Source: Terrilactibacillus sp. S3-3 (GTDB lineage Bacteria > Bacillota > Bacilli > Bacillales > Sporolactobacillaceae). Taken from it: a DNA stretch of 64,000 nucleotides. Each line of letters opens with the position of its first letter. The first letter of the stretch is position 1. This document shows, piece by piece, positions 9,693 through 20,465 of this stretch. A program made the position numbers and the translations under genes. Where the stretch lies: contig CP129291.1 in the NCBI GenBank assembly GCA_030437565.1, positions 3,038,001 through 3,102,000 on the forward strand, read 5' to 3'. The notes under the pieces were generated by a model. The model ran no database searches. It was not told the DNA's origin and worked only from the letters and a program-made list of their open reading frames with translations.

Positions 9693-10568
9693 ATGAATAT
9701 TCTTGTGACGCTCAATGGCAATTATGTATATCCGCTGCAAGTGATGCTGAAATCACTGTTCGAGAATAATCCATCGGAGTATTTCTCGATCCATATGATG
9801 TACTCCGAGATGTCCAAAGATAAACTGGCGGCACTGGAATCGTTCATTATGGATGAGGGCCATGAATTCATCCCCATTTATCGATCGTCGATCCATCCGT
9901 TTTTAAGAATGCTACCGTGCTGAAGCATTTTACAACCGAGATGTATTACCGGTTGATTGCCTATCAGTATTTGCCGGAAGAAAAACGGATCGGATTCTTT
10001 ATCTTGATCCGGATATCATCGTTTTAAATTCGATTAGCGAATTCTATAATAAACCATTCAATGACGCTTATTTTGTTGCATCGGAACATGAATTTTCCGC
10101 AAAAATGGCCCGGCCTTTCAATAAGCTGCGCTTGAAAACGCCGAAAGCAAAAGGTTATTTTAATACCGGCGTCCTGTTAATGAATATGGAGCGGCTGAGA
10201 CACGAGGACGCCGCTCAGGACATCTTTGATTTTGTTGAGAAGCATAAGCACCAGCTGCTCTTACCGGATCAGGATGTTTTCAATGCCCTTTATTGGGATA
10301 AAATTATTCCGGCACCGGCTGAATATTATAATTATGACGCGAGGTATTATGAACTGCAGAAGTTTGCATTGGCCAAGCAAAAGTACGGAGAGATTTTGAC
10401 TGGATAAAAAAGCATACCGTTTTTATCCATTATTGTGGCAAACAGAAGCCCTGGCAGCAATCTTACAAGGGCGATCTGGGCGTTTTCTTCCGCCGTTACG
10501 CACAGAAACTGGCCTCCTCCGACGGCATTGAGGACTTCCCGCTTGCCGGTGAATCATCTTCTGATTAA
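9693..10568 (+). CDS. Glycosyltransferase family 8
   Basis: About 291 residues of the GT8 family, which transfer sugar from a nucleotide donor with retention. Seen: N-terminal MNILVTLNGNYVYPLQVMLKSL, the DxD-type metal motif in ILYLDPDIIVL, the acceptor-site block GYFNTGVLLMNMERLR, DQDVFNAL, and a C-terminal HYCGKQKPW. Frameshifts near 9905, 9995 and 10400. Start ATG 9693 has AAGGGGATGATG upstream. Monocistronic, followed by a hairpin. The acceptor is unknown. Confidence 0.8.
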
Positions 10569-10582
10569 TTAGAGAACAAAAT

Positions 10583-10616
10583 GCAAGCGGCACGATTTTC
10601 TGTGCCGCTTGTTTGC
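10583..10616. terminator. Hairpin between convergent genes
   Basis: The arms GCAAGCGGCAC and GTGCCGCTTG surround a short loop, just after the GT8 stop codon. No strong T run follows, so it is a likely but not classical terminator. Confidence 0.55.
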
Positions 10617-10747
10617 ATGCGCAGGGGCCTTTTTACTACGGGGAAGACGTATAGCTGCACAGCAATCTGAATAAATTGGTTCCCAAAGGCTTAATAAATT
10701 ACACCGCTAGACACCTCTTACCGCACAACAGGAAGTGTTATAACGAA

Positions 10748-11065
10748 TCATAAAAGCGGAACAATTTTTTCTTCAAGCTGCTCCGGAGCAACGGAAGAGT
10801 TAAAAAATGAAACCTCTTCGCCATTGCGGCTGACAAGAAATTTATTAAAATTCCAAGTGAGCCCGGGGTTACCGCTTAGCTCTAATAATTCGGCAAACAA
10901 AGGATTGATATGTTCGCCTTTCATACTCGACTTGGTGAAGAGCGGAAAAGTGACCCCGTCATTCACTTTACAGAAGGACATAATTTTTTCATCTTCGGAA
11001 AACTCCTGTCTTTAAAAGCTGTCGCTTGGAAAGCCGAGGACAACTAGACCTTGGTTTTTAAACTT
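10748..11065 (-). pseudogene. Glutathione peroxidase remnant, N-terminus lost
   Basis: The recognisable part covers the second half of a GPx-type thiol peroxidase: NQGLVVLGFPSDSF, an in-frame stop, RQEFSEDEKIMSFCKVNDGVTFPLF, then LTWNFNKFLVSRNGEE. The N-terminal part with the catalytic Cys/Sec block is absent, and the sequence runs straight into the end of oppF. This is true decay, not just a homopolymer error. Its place at the end of a ggt-opp operon fits a former glutathione-linked function. Confidence 0.75.
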
Positions 11066-11101
11066 TCAATAGGGGCATCTTTATCCAAAATATTTGTATC
11101 A

Positions 11102-12068
11102 CTAGACAAAATGACAGGCTGTCCAATGCCCCGTTTTCTTTTGTTTTAGAACCGGCGCCTTTTGTCTGCATATATCTTTTGCCAGGGGACAACGTGTATG
11201 AAACCGGCATCCTTCAGGTATATTGATTGCACTGGGTACTTCGCCTTTTAAATAAATTCGTTTCTTTTTTCTCCGATTAACTATTGGAATGGCAGACAAC
11301 AGAGCTTTCAAATAGGGATGCTCCGGATGATCAAATATTTCCATCCTGCTTGCCAGTTCAACAATTTGCCCTAAGTACATTACGCCACTCTATCACTTAC
11401 ATGTCTGACAACAGATAGATCATGAGAAATAAAAAGATAGGTAAGGTTCAGCCGCTTTTTTAACTCTAGCAAAAGATTTAAGATCTGCGCCTGCACCGAT
11501 ACATCCAAGGCCGATACGGCTTCGTCACAAATTATCATTTTAGGCCTTACTGCCAGGGCTCTTGCAATACTTATTCTTTGACGTTGTCCACCACTAAATT
11601 CATGGGCATACCGATTAAAGTAACTCCTATTTAAACCAACCTGTTCTAAAAGCTCTCCAACATATTGTTTGCTGTCTCTTCTTTCAACAACCTTATGAGC
11701 ATTAACAATTTCTGTAAGCATTGCTCCTATCGTCATTCGCGGATTCAGAGAACCGTAGGGGTCCTGAAAAACGATTTGCATGTCTTTCCTAAGTTTACGT
11801 ATCTGACGATTGGATAAATGAGTCAATTCCTTCCCTTCAAACACGACCGAGCCATCTGTAGGCTTTTGAAGTTGGAGAATGGGCGCCCCATTGTTGATTT
11901 TCCACATCCTGACTCTCCGACAATTCCGAGCGTTTCACCTTTGTACACAGTCAAGCTCACATTATCCACCGCTTTTACGGCTAGGTTTTGAGAACCGACA
12001 AGACCTTTTTTGATGAAGAAATACTTTTTTAAATTTTTAACGTCAAGAATCTTTTTAGTATCATGCAA
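11102..12068 (-). CDS. oppF: Oligopeptide ABC transporter ATP-binding protein (OppF type)
   Basis: About 321 residues: Walker [10 protein letters not shown], signature FSGGQRQR, Walker [13 protein letters not shown], and the C-terminal oligopeptide domain with [16 protein letters not shown], the Cys-rich site often binding an iron-sulfur cluster. Frameshifts near 11905 and 11380. The best start is TTG at 12068, with GGAAGGAGGGG six bases upstream; it overlaps the end of oppD. It energises import together with OppD. Confidence 0.85.
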
Positions 12069-13058
12069 GAGATTTCCCCTCCTTCCATTCTTCTTGCCCG
12101 TACATCCAACAATGCACTTCATGATCAGCGATAATCTTAGGAGGCTTTCTCTTGGAACAAATCACTTTTGCGAATGGACAGCGATCAACAAATCGGCATC
12201 CGGACGGCATTTCATCTAGACTTGGAACCGTCCCTTTGATAGTCGGAAGAATATCCGCAGATTGCTCCATACTAGGAATCGAACTGATAAGGCCCTTTGT
12301 ATATGGATGTTTCGGAACTGTAAAAATCTCTGCTGCATCCCCATCCCCATACTCAACAATCTGCCCTGCATACATCACGATCACTTGTCGGCCGTTTCTG
12401 ATACCACACCAAGATCGTGGGTAATGAGAAGAAGAGACATGTCAAATCTCTGTTTTAGAGTTTGGATCAGATCCAGAATTTGTGCTTGTATGGTCACATC
12501 AAGCGCAGTTGTCGGTTCATCAGCAACTAATAAATTGGGATGGCAGATCAAGGCCATTGCAATCATCACTCTCTGCCGCATCCCGCCGCTTAATTCATGA
12601 GGATACTGGCCAAATCTCTTTTCCGGCGACGGGATTCCTACCAAATTCAACATTTCAATCGTTTTTTCTTTTGCCTTGTGTTTACTTATCTTTTCGTGAA
12701 TACATAGAACCTCAGAAATTTGATGACCGATGGTATGAAGCGGATTAAGGGCTGTCATCGGTTCCTGGAAAATCATAGAAATCTCATTTCCTCTTATTTT
12801 GCTCCATTCTTTTTGACTCTTTTTGTAGAGATCTTGATTATTGAATATGATATTTCCTTTATTGATTCGTCCGCCATTAGAAAGCAGCCCCAGCCCCATA
12901 ATGGCCAATGATGTGATACTTTTTCCGCAACCCGATTCACCAACAATACACACCGTCTGGCCCTTTTCTATTTTAAAGTTAACATCATCAATGAATGAGG
13001 TACGGCCATGCTGATCGAAACCAATACATAAATGGTTAACAGACAAAATCTCGGTCAT
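12061..13058 (-). CDS. oppD: Oligopeptide ABC transporter ATP-binding protein (OppD type)
   Basis: About 332 residues: Walker [11 protein letters not shown]-loop [15 protein letters not shown], signature LSGGMRQR, Walker [13 protein letters not shown], and the C-terminal [17 protein letters not shown] frameshift near 12382 splits the ATPase core from the C-terminal domain. The stop overlaps the TTG start of oppF, and the start is two bases after oppC, so the four genes form one translational unit. Confidence 0.88.
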
Positions 13059-13060
13059 GA

Positions 13061-13973
13061 TTACACCGCCTTTTTCTTTAGCCTTGGATCTAACCAGTCG
13101 TGAATACCATCACCAAAAACATTTATCGAAATGACCGCCAAGAAAATGAAAATCCCCGGGAAAATAGCAATCCATGGTGCCTGGGAAAGATATCCCTGAC
13201 CTTCCGCCAGCATCGCTCCCCAACTTGGAGTCGGTGGTTGTGTTCCAAGCCCCAAGTAGCTTAACGAGGCCTCAGCAATAATTGCGGCAGCAACATTGAG
13301 GGTGGCCTGAACAATTATAGGGCCAACGATATTCGGAAAAACATGTCTAATCATGATTGAAAAATTTCTTAATCCTGATGCATTTGCCGCAATCACATAC
13401 TCTCTTTCACGTTGCGAAAGAACCTCCCCTCTTGACAGACGAATTAAGTACGGCGTAAAGACAAGTCCAATTGCAATCATTGCATGAGTAAGGCTTGGTC
13501 CAAGGACAGCCGCAAGAGTTAGTGCAAGTACAAGCGATGGAAAGGCGAGCATAGCATCCGTTATCCGCATGATAACAAATTCATCCCAAAACCCTCTAAA
13601 GTATCCTGAAATAACTCCCAATGGCACACCGATAATGACAGCAAAGCCTACTGAAATCATCCCGGCTTTTAAAGAAACACGGGTTCCATAAATGATTCTT
13701 GATAATATATCTCTTCCCAAAGTATCCGTTCCAAACCAGTGCATCGCGGAAGGAGGTTGCAAGGCTTGTGCATAATTTTGCTTTATTGGACTGTATGGGG
13801 CAATAAAGGGAGCAAAGATCGCTAGAAACACAAGAAGAATGACAAACAGCCCGCCTACCACTGCCAACTGGTTATTTAGTAATTTGATTTTTTACTTTTC
13901 TTTTGTAGCCGCTCTTTTTCGTCAATAACATTTAGGTTTTTTGTTTAACAGCATTTATCTGAGGTTCATTCAT
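13061..13973 (-). CDS. oppC: Oligopeptide ABC transporter permease (OppC type)
   Basis: About 303 residues with six membrane helices and the EAA loop (EYVIAANASGLRNFSIMIRHVFPN) that docks to the ATPases. The N-terminus has two homopolymer frameshifts (near 13940 and 13895); correcting both joins MNEPQINAVKQK to NVIDEKERLQKKSKK and the first helix. The ATG overlaps the oppB stop as TAATG. Confidence 0.85.
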
Positions 13974-14929
13974 TATCTCGATGCACCTTCTAATCTTATT
14001 CTCGGATCTAGAAACGAATAAGCAATATCTACTAAAAAATTCACGCAAATGACCGCCAATGCCATAAATAGAATGGTGCCTTGAACCACTGGAAAATCTC
14101 TCGTTAGAATGGCATTTACAATGAGCTGACCAATCCCGGGAACCGCAAATATCGTTTCAGTAATTACTGCTCCGCCAAGAAACGATGACAACTCAAGGCC
14201 GGCAACGGTTAAAACAGGAAGTAAAGCATTCTTTAATGCATGTTTCAGAACGACTCCTTTTTTTAACAGTCCCTTTGCAAATCCGGTTCTGATATAGTCT
14301 GCCTGCATAACTTCAAGCAAAGTTGAACGCAACATTCTTGTTAATTGAGCAGACAAACGAATCCCTAAAGATATCGAAGGCATAATCATCAGAATCACAT
14401 TTCGAACAGGATGTTGTGCGAAAGACACATAACCTGAAGGCGGAAGCCATCCTAAAATGACCGATAATAAATAAATCAATAATATTCCTAGCCAAAAAGC
14501 AGGAATCGAAACTCCTGATAATGCAAATACAGTTGTTACATAATCCCAAATCGTCCCTTTATAAACAGCACTTATAATCCCTGCTGGAATCGCTATGATA
14601 ACCGCTAAAATAAACGAAAGAACTGTCAATTCAAAAGTAACCGGAATTTTACTCAACAAAATTTTTATGACCGGAGTATGATCGGTAAGTGAATAACCAA
14701 GATTACCTTGTAAAACATTAACTACCCAATGAAAATATTGAATATAAAGAGGATCAGTTAGGCCCAGATTCTGACGCAAGGCTGCCAAAGCGCTTGGTGT
14801 TGCCTCCTGGCCCAGCATCAAGACGGCCGGATCACCGGGAATGACATTGATAAGAGCAAATACAATAATACTAACCAGAAACAAAATGGCTATCATTAGA
14901 GTCAGGCGTCGTGAGATATAATATAACAT
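13973..14929 (-). CDS. oppB: Oligopeptide ABC transporter permease (OppB type)
   Basis: An intact 318-residue permease, one of few unbroken long genes here. The first helix is RRLTLMIAILFLVSIIVFAL, and the EAA loop is YIRTGFAKGLLKKGVVLKHA. The ribosome site AAGGAGGAGAAC precedes the ATG. It lies about 220 bp after oppA. Confidence 0.92.
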   Translation of the reverse strand: MLYYISRRLTLMIAILFLVSIIVFALINVIPGDPAVLMLGQEATPSALAALRQNLGLTDPLYIQYFHWVVNVLQGNLGYSLTDHTPVIKILLSKIPVTFELTVLSFILAVIIAIPAGIISAVYKGTIWDYVTTVFALSGVSIPAFWLGILLIYLLSVILGWLPPSGYVSFAQHPVRNVILMIMPSISLGIRLSAQLTRMLRSTLLEVMQADYIRTGFAKGLLKKGVVLKHALKNALLPVLTVAGLELSSFLGGAVITETIFAVPGIGQLIVNAILTRDFPVVQGTILFMALAVICVNFLVDIAYSFLDPRIRLEGASR

Positions 14930-15146
14930 GTTCTCCTCCTTGCCTTTGTTAGTGGCTGTTTAAATTTTTGAATCCCTTGATAAGTATCTTTTTATTTCAG
15001 AGGCTCCCCCCCTTTTTGAGAGAAAACCTCCATTAAAATTTATTAATGATCTTCAATGAAAAATTAGAATACAATCAGAATGACTTTGAACTAATATCAC
15101 ATTCACCACTCAAGCGCTAACTTTTGTGTTTGATCTTGATCATTCC

Positions 15147-16698
15147 TTATTTTAAATAAATCGTATCGGGACGAATCATGGTATCCGGATAATGTGTAAA
15201 ACCTTCAACATTCTCCTTCATTGCCTTATAATCATCGGGATAATAGAGGGGGATATATGGGGCATCCTCCCATATCTTCTGAGATACTTTATCGTAAAGT
15301 GATTTTCGTTCACTTTTTGACGATACTGTCCGGGCTTCATTTAACCACTTATCGACTTTTGCATTTGAATATCCCATATCGTTGTTTGAACCCTTGGTAA
15401 CAAACCATGAATAAATGGTGCCATCCGGATCTAATCGGCCGCTCCATCCTAAATTAAGCGCATCAAAATTATGTTCAGTCCCTTGCTGAATCATCGTTCC
15501 GAATTCTACCATTTCTAATTTGACATGAATGCCAACTTTCTTTAGCATAGATTGAACGATTTGTCCCAGTTGCTGGTTTTGTGAACTTCCGGCAGGAATC
15601 TTCAATGTAAAATGAACGTTTTTTATCCCCGACTCTTCAACAAGCTTCTTAGCGGCGGCTGTATTTCCATTAGGAATCTTAATATCAGAATCATGCGCCC
15701 AACTAGATGCAGGCAATGGCGTTGCGGCAGGAGTCACATAATTGTGAAAAATAACTTTGGCAATTGCTTTTCTATCAATGGCCAAGTTTATAGCTTGACG
15801 AATTTTAATATTATTTAGCGGTGCCCGGTGAACGTTCAAGGCAATGCCTTGAAATCCAATGGCATCTTTTTCATCTAATTTCAGCTTTTGGTTTTTTTTT
15901 ATTTGATTTGATCAATATCTTTATAATCAATTGTATTTACAAGATCCACATTACCGGAAGAAAGGTTGGTCAGTCTGACATTACCATCTGCATATGGATG
16001 ATAGAGAATGGTTTGTACCTTCGGCTTTTTACCCCAATATCCCTCAAATACTTTGACCGTAATATGATCTTGCTTAACACGTTCTACGAATTGATAAGGT
16101 CCCGTACCTACCGGATGATTGGAAAAATTTGCTCCCTCTTTTTTTATAGCTGTGGGGGAAAGCATCATGCCTGAACGATCGGTTAAAATAGTAAGAAGTG
16201 GTGAATAAGGTTGTTTTAATTGGAATTGAACCTTGTATTTATCCAAAATTTTGACATTCTTAATGACTCCAATTTCTGAAATTCTAGGAGAAGCAAATTT
16301 AGGATTTAACTCTCTTTCCAAATTGAATTTGACTGCTTTTGCATCAAATATCGTACCATCTTGAAACTTAACATTCTTACGCAAATTAAAAGTAAAGTCT
16401 TTCCATCACTTGATATTTTCCAACTCGTTGCTAGTTCCGGAACAATCTTTCCTTTCGAATCAATATCTACTAATGTATTATAAAGGCTTTGATAGACTTG
16501 CCGATCAACTGCCGCAGAAGATTTTTGCGGATCCAGTTGCGGCGGATCATTATCCAGACCTATTACAAGCTGCTTTTTTGTTGTCTGAGCAGTTGGAGAG
16601 TTTTGATTAGCCTGACTGCTATTTTTCCCACATCCTGAAGCAATGACCAGCAAAAAGATAACAGCTAAAATCAAATAGCCTTTCATTCTTAACCTCAT
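15147..16698 (-). CDS. oppA: Peptide-binding lipoprotein (SBP family 5, OppA type)
   Basis: About 517 residues of extracytoplasmic solute-binding protein family 5. The signal peptide ends in a lipobox (IASGC), so it is a membrane-anchored lipoprotein. Family blocks include LVIGLDNDPPQLDP, HPVGTGPYQFVERV, RQAINLAIDRKAIAKVIF and YIPLYYPDDY. Frameshifts near 16385 and 15895 (run of T). Either ATG 16698 or 16686 may be used. It would capture peptides, plausibly gamma-glutamyl peptides given ggt upstream. Confidence 0.87.
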
Positions 16699-16748
16699 TA
16701 TTGCTTTCCCCCATGATTTCTATTTATCCTGTTTCATATTCATGATAT

Positions 16749-18365
16749 CTACCACGCGGCAACGATACCATCTGCCCTTGATTCTGTTCCCCCAACTAAA
16801 ACACCAGTTTGATAATCTCGCCAGATGATTTGGCCACGCCCAAACGTTCCATTATCTAGCGCTACTTTTATGTCATGTCCTTTTCTTGCCAATGCCTGGG
16901 CCATTTCATTTGGAAAATCAGGCTCAACCATAATCGTTTTACCACTTATCCACTGCCAGCGCGGAGCATCGAGAGCCGCCTGAGGATGCAAACCAAAATC
17001 GATGGTATTCATCAGTACTTGCAATTGACCTTGCGGCTGCATATATCCTCCCATGACACCAAATGAGCCTACCGGAATGCCGTTTTTAGTCAAAAATCCA
17101 GGAATAATTGTATGATAGGTTCTCTTTCCAGGCATAAGTGCATTGGCATCGTTGGGATTTAGTGAAAAGGTATGCCCCCGATTTTGTAATGCGATTCCAG
17201 TACCCGGAATGACAATCCCTGAACCAAATCCCATATAGTTACTTTGTATGAACGAAACCATATTTCCCTCACCATCAGCAGTAGAAAGATAAACCGTTCC
17301 ACCCTTGGGCAAAGTTCCTGGTAAAGGGCTGAGGGCTTTTTCACCAATGAGTCGGCTGCGTGTTCGTGCATAGTCAACCGATAAAAGCTCAGAAACTTTT
17401 TGTTTCCCATGTAACGTGGATCCGTATATTTTTTTTTTCCGTCTGTAAATGCTAGTTTCAATGCTTCTATTTGTTTATGGTAAGTATCAATCGATTCTTT
17501 AGTGTGAAAATCATAATTTTCCAAAATATTAAGTGCCATTAAAGTGACTATTCCCTGGCCATTCGGAGGACATTCCCATATGTCGTATCCGCGGTAATTA
17601 ATCGAAACAGGTTCTACCCATTCCGGATGATAGCTCGCTAGATCACTTTCACGAATAAATCCGCCATTCATTCGTGAAAATCGGTCAATCTTTTCTGCCA
17701 AATCTCCTCTATAAAAAGCTTCAGCCCCCGTCTCGGCAATCCTTTGCAAGGTTTTTGCATGATCGGGGGAAGCCCAAACTTCTCCTGCCTCCAAAGCACG
17801 ATCTTTTGATGCGAATGTTTTAAACCACGGCTCAAACATTTTGTCTTGAAAAATTTTCTTGATTTTTTTTGATAAGCAAGGCACCAGTTTTTTTGAACCC
17901 CGGTGATAACGGATAACCATGTTCAGCATAATTAATCGCTGGTCTCATCACTTCAGTGAGTGGAAGTTTACCAAATCTTGAAGAGCAAGCAGCCCACGCC
18001 GCAGGTGCACCTGGAACCATCACTGGTTCAAATCCGTATGTAGGCATGGAATTGTACCCTCTGTTTCTTATCTTCTCAATTGAAATTGATTGTGGAGCCA
18101 GACCGCTTGCGTTTAGCCCATATAGTTTTCCCTTGGTCCAGATAAGGGCAAAAGCATCACTCCCAATACCATTGGACGTCGGCTCAACGACAGTCAAACA
18201 TGTGGCAGTTGCTATCGCTGCGTCAATCGCAATCGCATTACCTCCCTTCTTTAAAATTTCCAAACCTGCCTGCGCTGCAAGTGGTTGCGCCGTTACGACC
18301 ATACCTTTTTTACCAAACACAGGCACTCGTTTTGAATCGTAAGGATGATACTGATAATCAAACAT
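16749..18365 (-). CDS. ggt: Gamma-glutamyltransferase, no signal peptide
   Basis: About 538 residues of the Ntn-hydrolase family that hydrolyses or transfers the gamma-glutamyl group of glutathione and related peptides. Large-subunit blocks: GMVVTAQPLAAQAGLEILKK, VVEPTSNGIGSDAFALIW, and VMVPGAPAAWAA. The self-cleavage site is GGTVYLSTADGEGNMVSFIQ, whose Thr is the expected nucleophile. Frameshifts near 17880 and 17370. No signal peptide is seen at the N-terminus, so it should act in the cytoplasm on imported substrates. It is first in the operon ggt-oppABCDF. Confidence 0.87.
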
Positions 18366-18574
18366 CTCAACACCTACTTTTTAAAATGAGAACACATAAA
18401 CATGTTTTTGACATAATTTTATCGCCTTTTTTTTCACTCTCATCCCCCTTAACAAATGATCAACATCATTATTATAAACAACAATTTGTTGTATGTAAAA
18501 CATTTTATCAGATTTTTTGTTGTATTTTTAATTTTTAACAAGTTTCCATTGTATAAAAAAGAGGGGGTGTAGGA
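18366..18574. promoter_or_regulatory. Divergent ggt / XRE promoter region
   Basis: An AT-rich 210-bp region that must carry promoters for both directions and holds the palindrome listed separately, plus a second TTGTTGTA half-site at about 18518-18526. Confidence 0.5.
18478..18492. promoter_or_regulatory. Perfect palindrome, likely XRE operator
   Basis: ACAACAA-T-TTGTTGT: two perfect 7-bp arms around one base, midway between ggt and the XRE gene. A third arm-like TTGTTGTA lies about 27 bp to the right. This is the expected form of an operator for a dimeric XRE repressor; binding is inferred. Confidence 0.6.
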
Positions 18575-18970
18575 ATGCCTACTTTTTCTGAAAGATTACG
18601 CGATCTCCGTGAAGAGGCCGGTTTAAAACAAGAGGATGTAGCAAAAAAGCTTAATATAAGCACTAGTGCCTATGGCTATTATGAACAAGGCAGAAACGAG
18701 CCATCTCTAGATGCACTTTACAAATTGATTCAAATCTTTGATGCTTCAGCTGATTACCTTATCGGTACTAGTGACAAGCCAAATGCCTCAAGGTTAGTTA
18801 AATTAACTGACGATCTGACTCTCTCCAAAGATGAAGTTCAAATTATAAAGGCTTTGAAGGAATATCCAGAATTTATAATCGAATTAGCCAATAATCCAAA
18901 AAAAAAGAATATCGCGTCACTCTATCGATTTTGGAACTTCATCCAACATGAAATCGAATTGTCAAAATGA
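18575..18970 (+). CDS. XRE-family transcriptional regulator
   Basis: 131 residues: an N-terminal helix-turn-helix (RLRDLREEAGLKQEDVAKKLNISTSAYGYYEQGRNEPSLDAL) of the Cro/C1 type and an alpha-helical C-terminus. RBS GAGGGGGTG precedes the ATG. It is divergent from ggt-opp and probably controls it and itself through the palindrome at 18478. Confidence 0.88.
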   Translation: MPTFSERLRDLREEAGLKQEDVAKKLNISTSAYGYYEQGRNEPSLDALYKLIQIFDASADYLIGTSDKPNASRLVKLTDDLTLSKDEVQIIKALKEYPEFIIELANNPKKKNIASLYRFWNFIQHEIELSK

Positions 18971-19629
18971 TAATGGACCGTTGCTAAAATGCTCTAAAAT
19001 ATAAATTTATCTTAAAACGTTCTTTTTACATACTCGTCAAGAAGCCGGAGTATGTGTCAGACTAACATATTGTTCAAGAAGCACCTCACGCCCGTTTTTC
19101 TGTACGGATCTTTACTTTGATACCGAGGATACTTTGTTTGTCCGCTCTCGTTTCCCTTGATAACTTTTTCTTCCTTTATTTTCCAACAAAACGGCTTCAA
19201 AAAAATCTTTGTCATGGCTGCTCACCTAATTGCTTCTTGAACGCTAAATCAATCAATGGGGAGAGCCTTTTTAAAACCTGTCTTCCTCTGGATATTATCA
19301 TAAACAGCTATTAATTAAATTTCAAAAGTAATAGAAACATACGTTCTATAGAACATTTTACCACACATGCGTTTCCGTTTCCATTCTCCTCTGCGTTTTC
19401 TTGGAATTTTCATTAGGCAATATATTCCGGACCCCAGTAAGACAAAGATGGCATTCAAAAATCTCCTGGCAACAACAGCCTCTTTGCAATTCAATTCCCG
19501 CCAGCACTTAACCGACCAAACCATCAACTTTTACCAGACGTCGTTGTTATGTAAAGAAAAGTATATCAATGCTTCTCGCTTCATTAAAAGCTAAACTATG
19601 GATAAAAGCATAGAAAAAAGGAGTTTCAT
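18971..19629. other. Region with decayed nuclease remnant, otherwise no gene
   Basis: Apart from the Rpn remnant at about 19090-19300, this stretch has no supported coding frame. The promoter of the second XRE gene is expected at its right end. Confidence 0.4.
19090..19300 (-). pseudogene. Remnant of an Rpn-type nuclease N-terminus
   Basis: Read on the minus strand, fragments such as LIDLAFKKQLGEQ, and further on blocks matching the REKVIKGNES/KQSILDIKAKI region, parallel the intact gene at 8477-9377. The frame is broken several times and the core and C-terminus are missing, so this is a dead partial copy. Confidence 0.6.
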
Positions 19630-19947
19630 ATGAACGAGTTACAAATTGGTGAGCGTTTAAGATCAAGAAGAAAACAGTTAAATATGACCACTCAAGAACT
19701 GGCTGATAAAATCAACATTTCTCAATCTTACATTAGCCGATTTGAAAATAATCGTGCCATTCCTGACATAGATATGCTGGCGCGTATTTTGAATGCACTG
19801 GATACAGATTTATCCACCTTCTTTGCTAAAGAGTCATATACTTTCCCAGATGATCTCGCTCAATTAATTGAAACCGCAAAAACAATGTCAACGGATGCAC
19901 GCATTAAATTGAATGCTTTTTTAAAAGCAATGAAAGAGAATAACTGA
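19630..19947 (+). CDS. XRE-family transcriptional regulator
   Basis: 105 residues: a helix-turn-helix domain (IGERLRSRRKQLNMTTQELADKINISQSYISRFENNRAIPDIDML) and a short C-terminal helix pair. RBS AAAAAGGAG precedes the ATG. The gene stands alone before a strong bidirectional terminator. Target unknown. Confidence 0.87.
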   Translation: MNELQIGERLRSRRKQLNMTTQELADKINISQSYISRFENNRAIPDIDMLARILNALDTDLSTFFAKESYTFPDDLAQLIETAKTMSTDARIKLNAFLKAMKENN

Positions 19948-19995
19948 TTCACTTGTATAAAAAACTTAACCTAATGAATCCCAAAAAAAAAAAAA

Positions 19996-20030
19996 AGATG
20001 CTCCCATAACAACGAGCATCTCTTTTTTAT
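19996..20030. terminator. Rho-independent terminator, bidirectional
   Basis: Stem AGATGCTC / GAGCATCT with a 10-base loop, a long A run before and a T run after. It ends the XRE gene at 19947. Confidence 0.85.
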
Positions 20031-20233
20031 TTATATACGCAGAGTTTTCATTCCGTGATCAGCAGCTTCTCATCAGAACGGCAATCCATCAGCCGCGCGC
20101 AGATTCCGCTTCGAAAGGTCTCGTTTCACATCCAAACTTCTGCTGCTTTTATCCGCATTTTTTCCGCTTTAACATCCGGAATCTCAAATCCCGCAACTGA
20201 ACCTAGAGTTATACATTACGAATAATCATACAG
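20031..20233 (-). other. Short coding-like remnant on the minus strand
   Basis: Between two terminators, the minus strand encodes coding-like fragments (FEIPDVKAEKMRIKAAEVWM, an in-frame stop, then ICARLMDCRSDEKLLITE). I do not recognise the family and see no start codon; it may be the tail of a lost gene. Confidence 0.3.
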
Positions 20234-20280
20234 AAAGACATTTGGTCTGAAAGCCCCGGACCAAATGTCTTTTTTATTTT
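20234..20280. terminator. Strong Rho-independent terminator
   Basis: Stem AAAGACATTTGGTC / GACCAAATGTCTTT (14 bp, perfect) followed by a T-rich tract. Confidence 0.85.
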
Positions 20281-20465
20281 TTTAAATGATCTCACCAATT
20301 TTTTAATTATTCTCTATTTATTTAATAGAAGGGCCTTTCAAAACAATATTCTATCGATCCGCAACCCCTTTTTATCTTATCCAAATTTACCAAAATGTTA
20401 GACTTTTTTTAATAATAATTATGTACTAGGAAATAATATTCTGATCCTCGAAAGGAGTTTTCCTC

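Noticed and set aside
10824..11015. Plus-strand frame over the glutathione peroxidase remnant
   Set aside because: Antisense shadow of the GPx-like sequence, which has clear family motifs on the minus strand.
19367..19594. 75-residue plus-strand frame
   Set aside because: No ribosome site, overlaps the promoter region of the XRE gene and has no recognisable domain.
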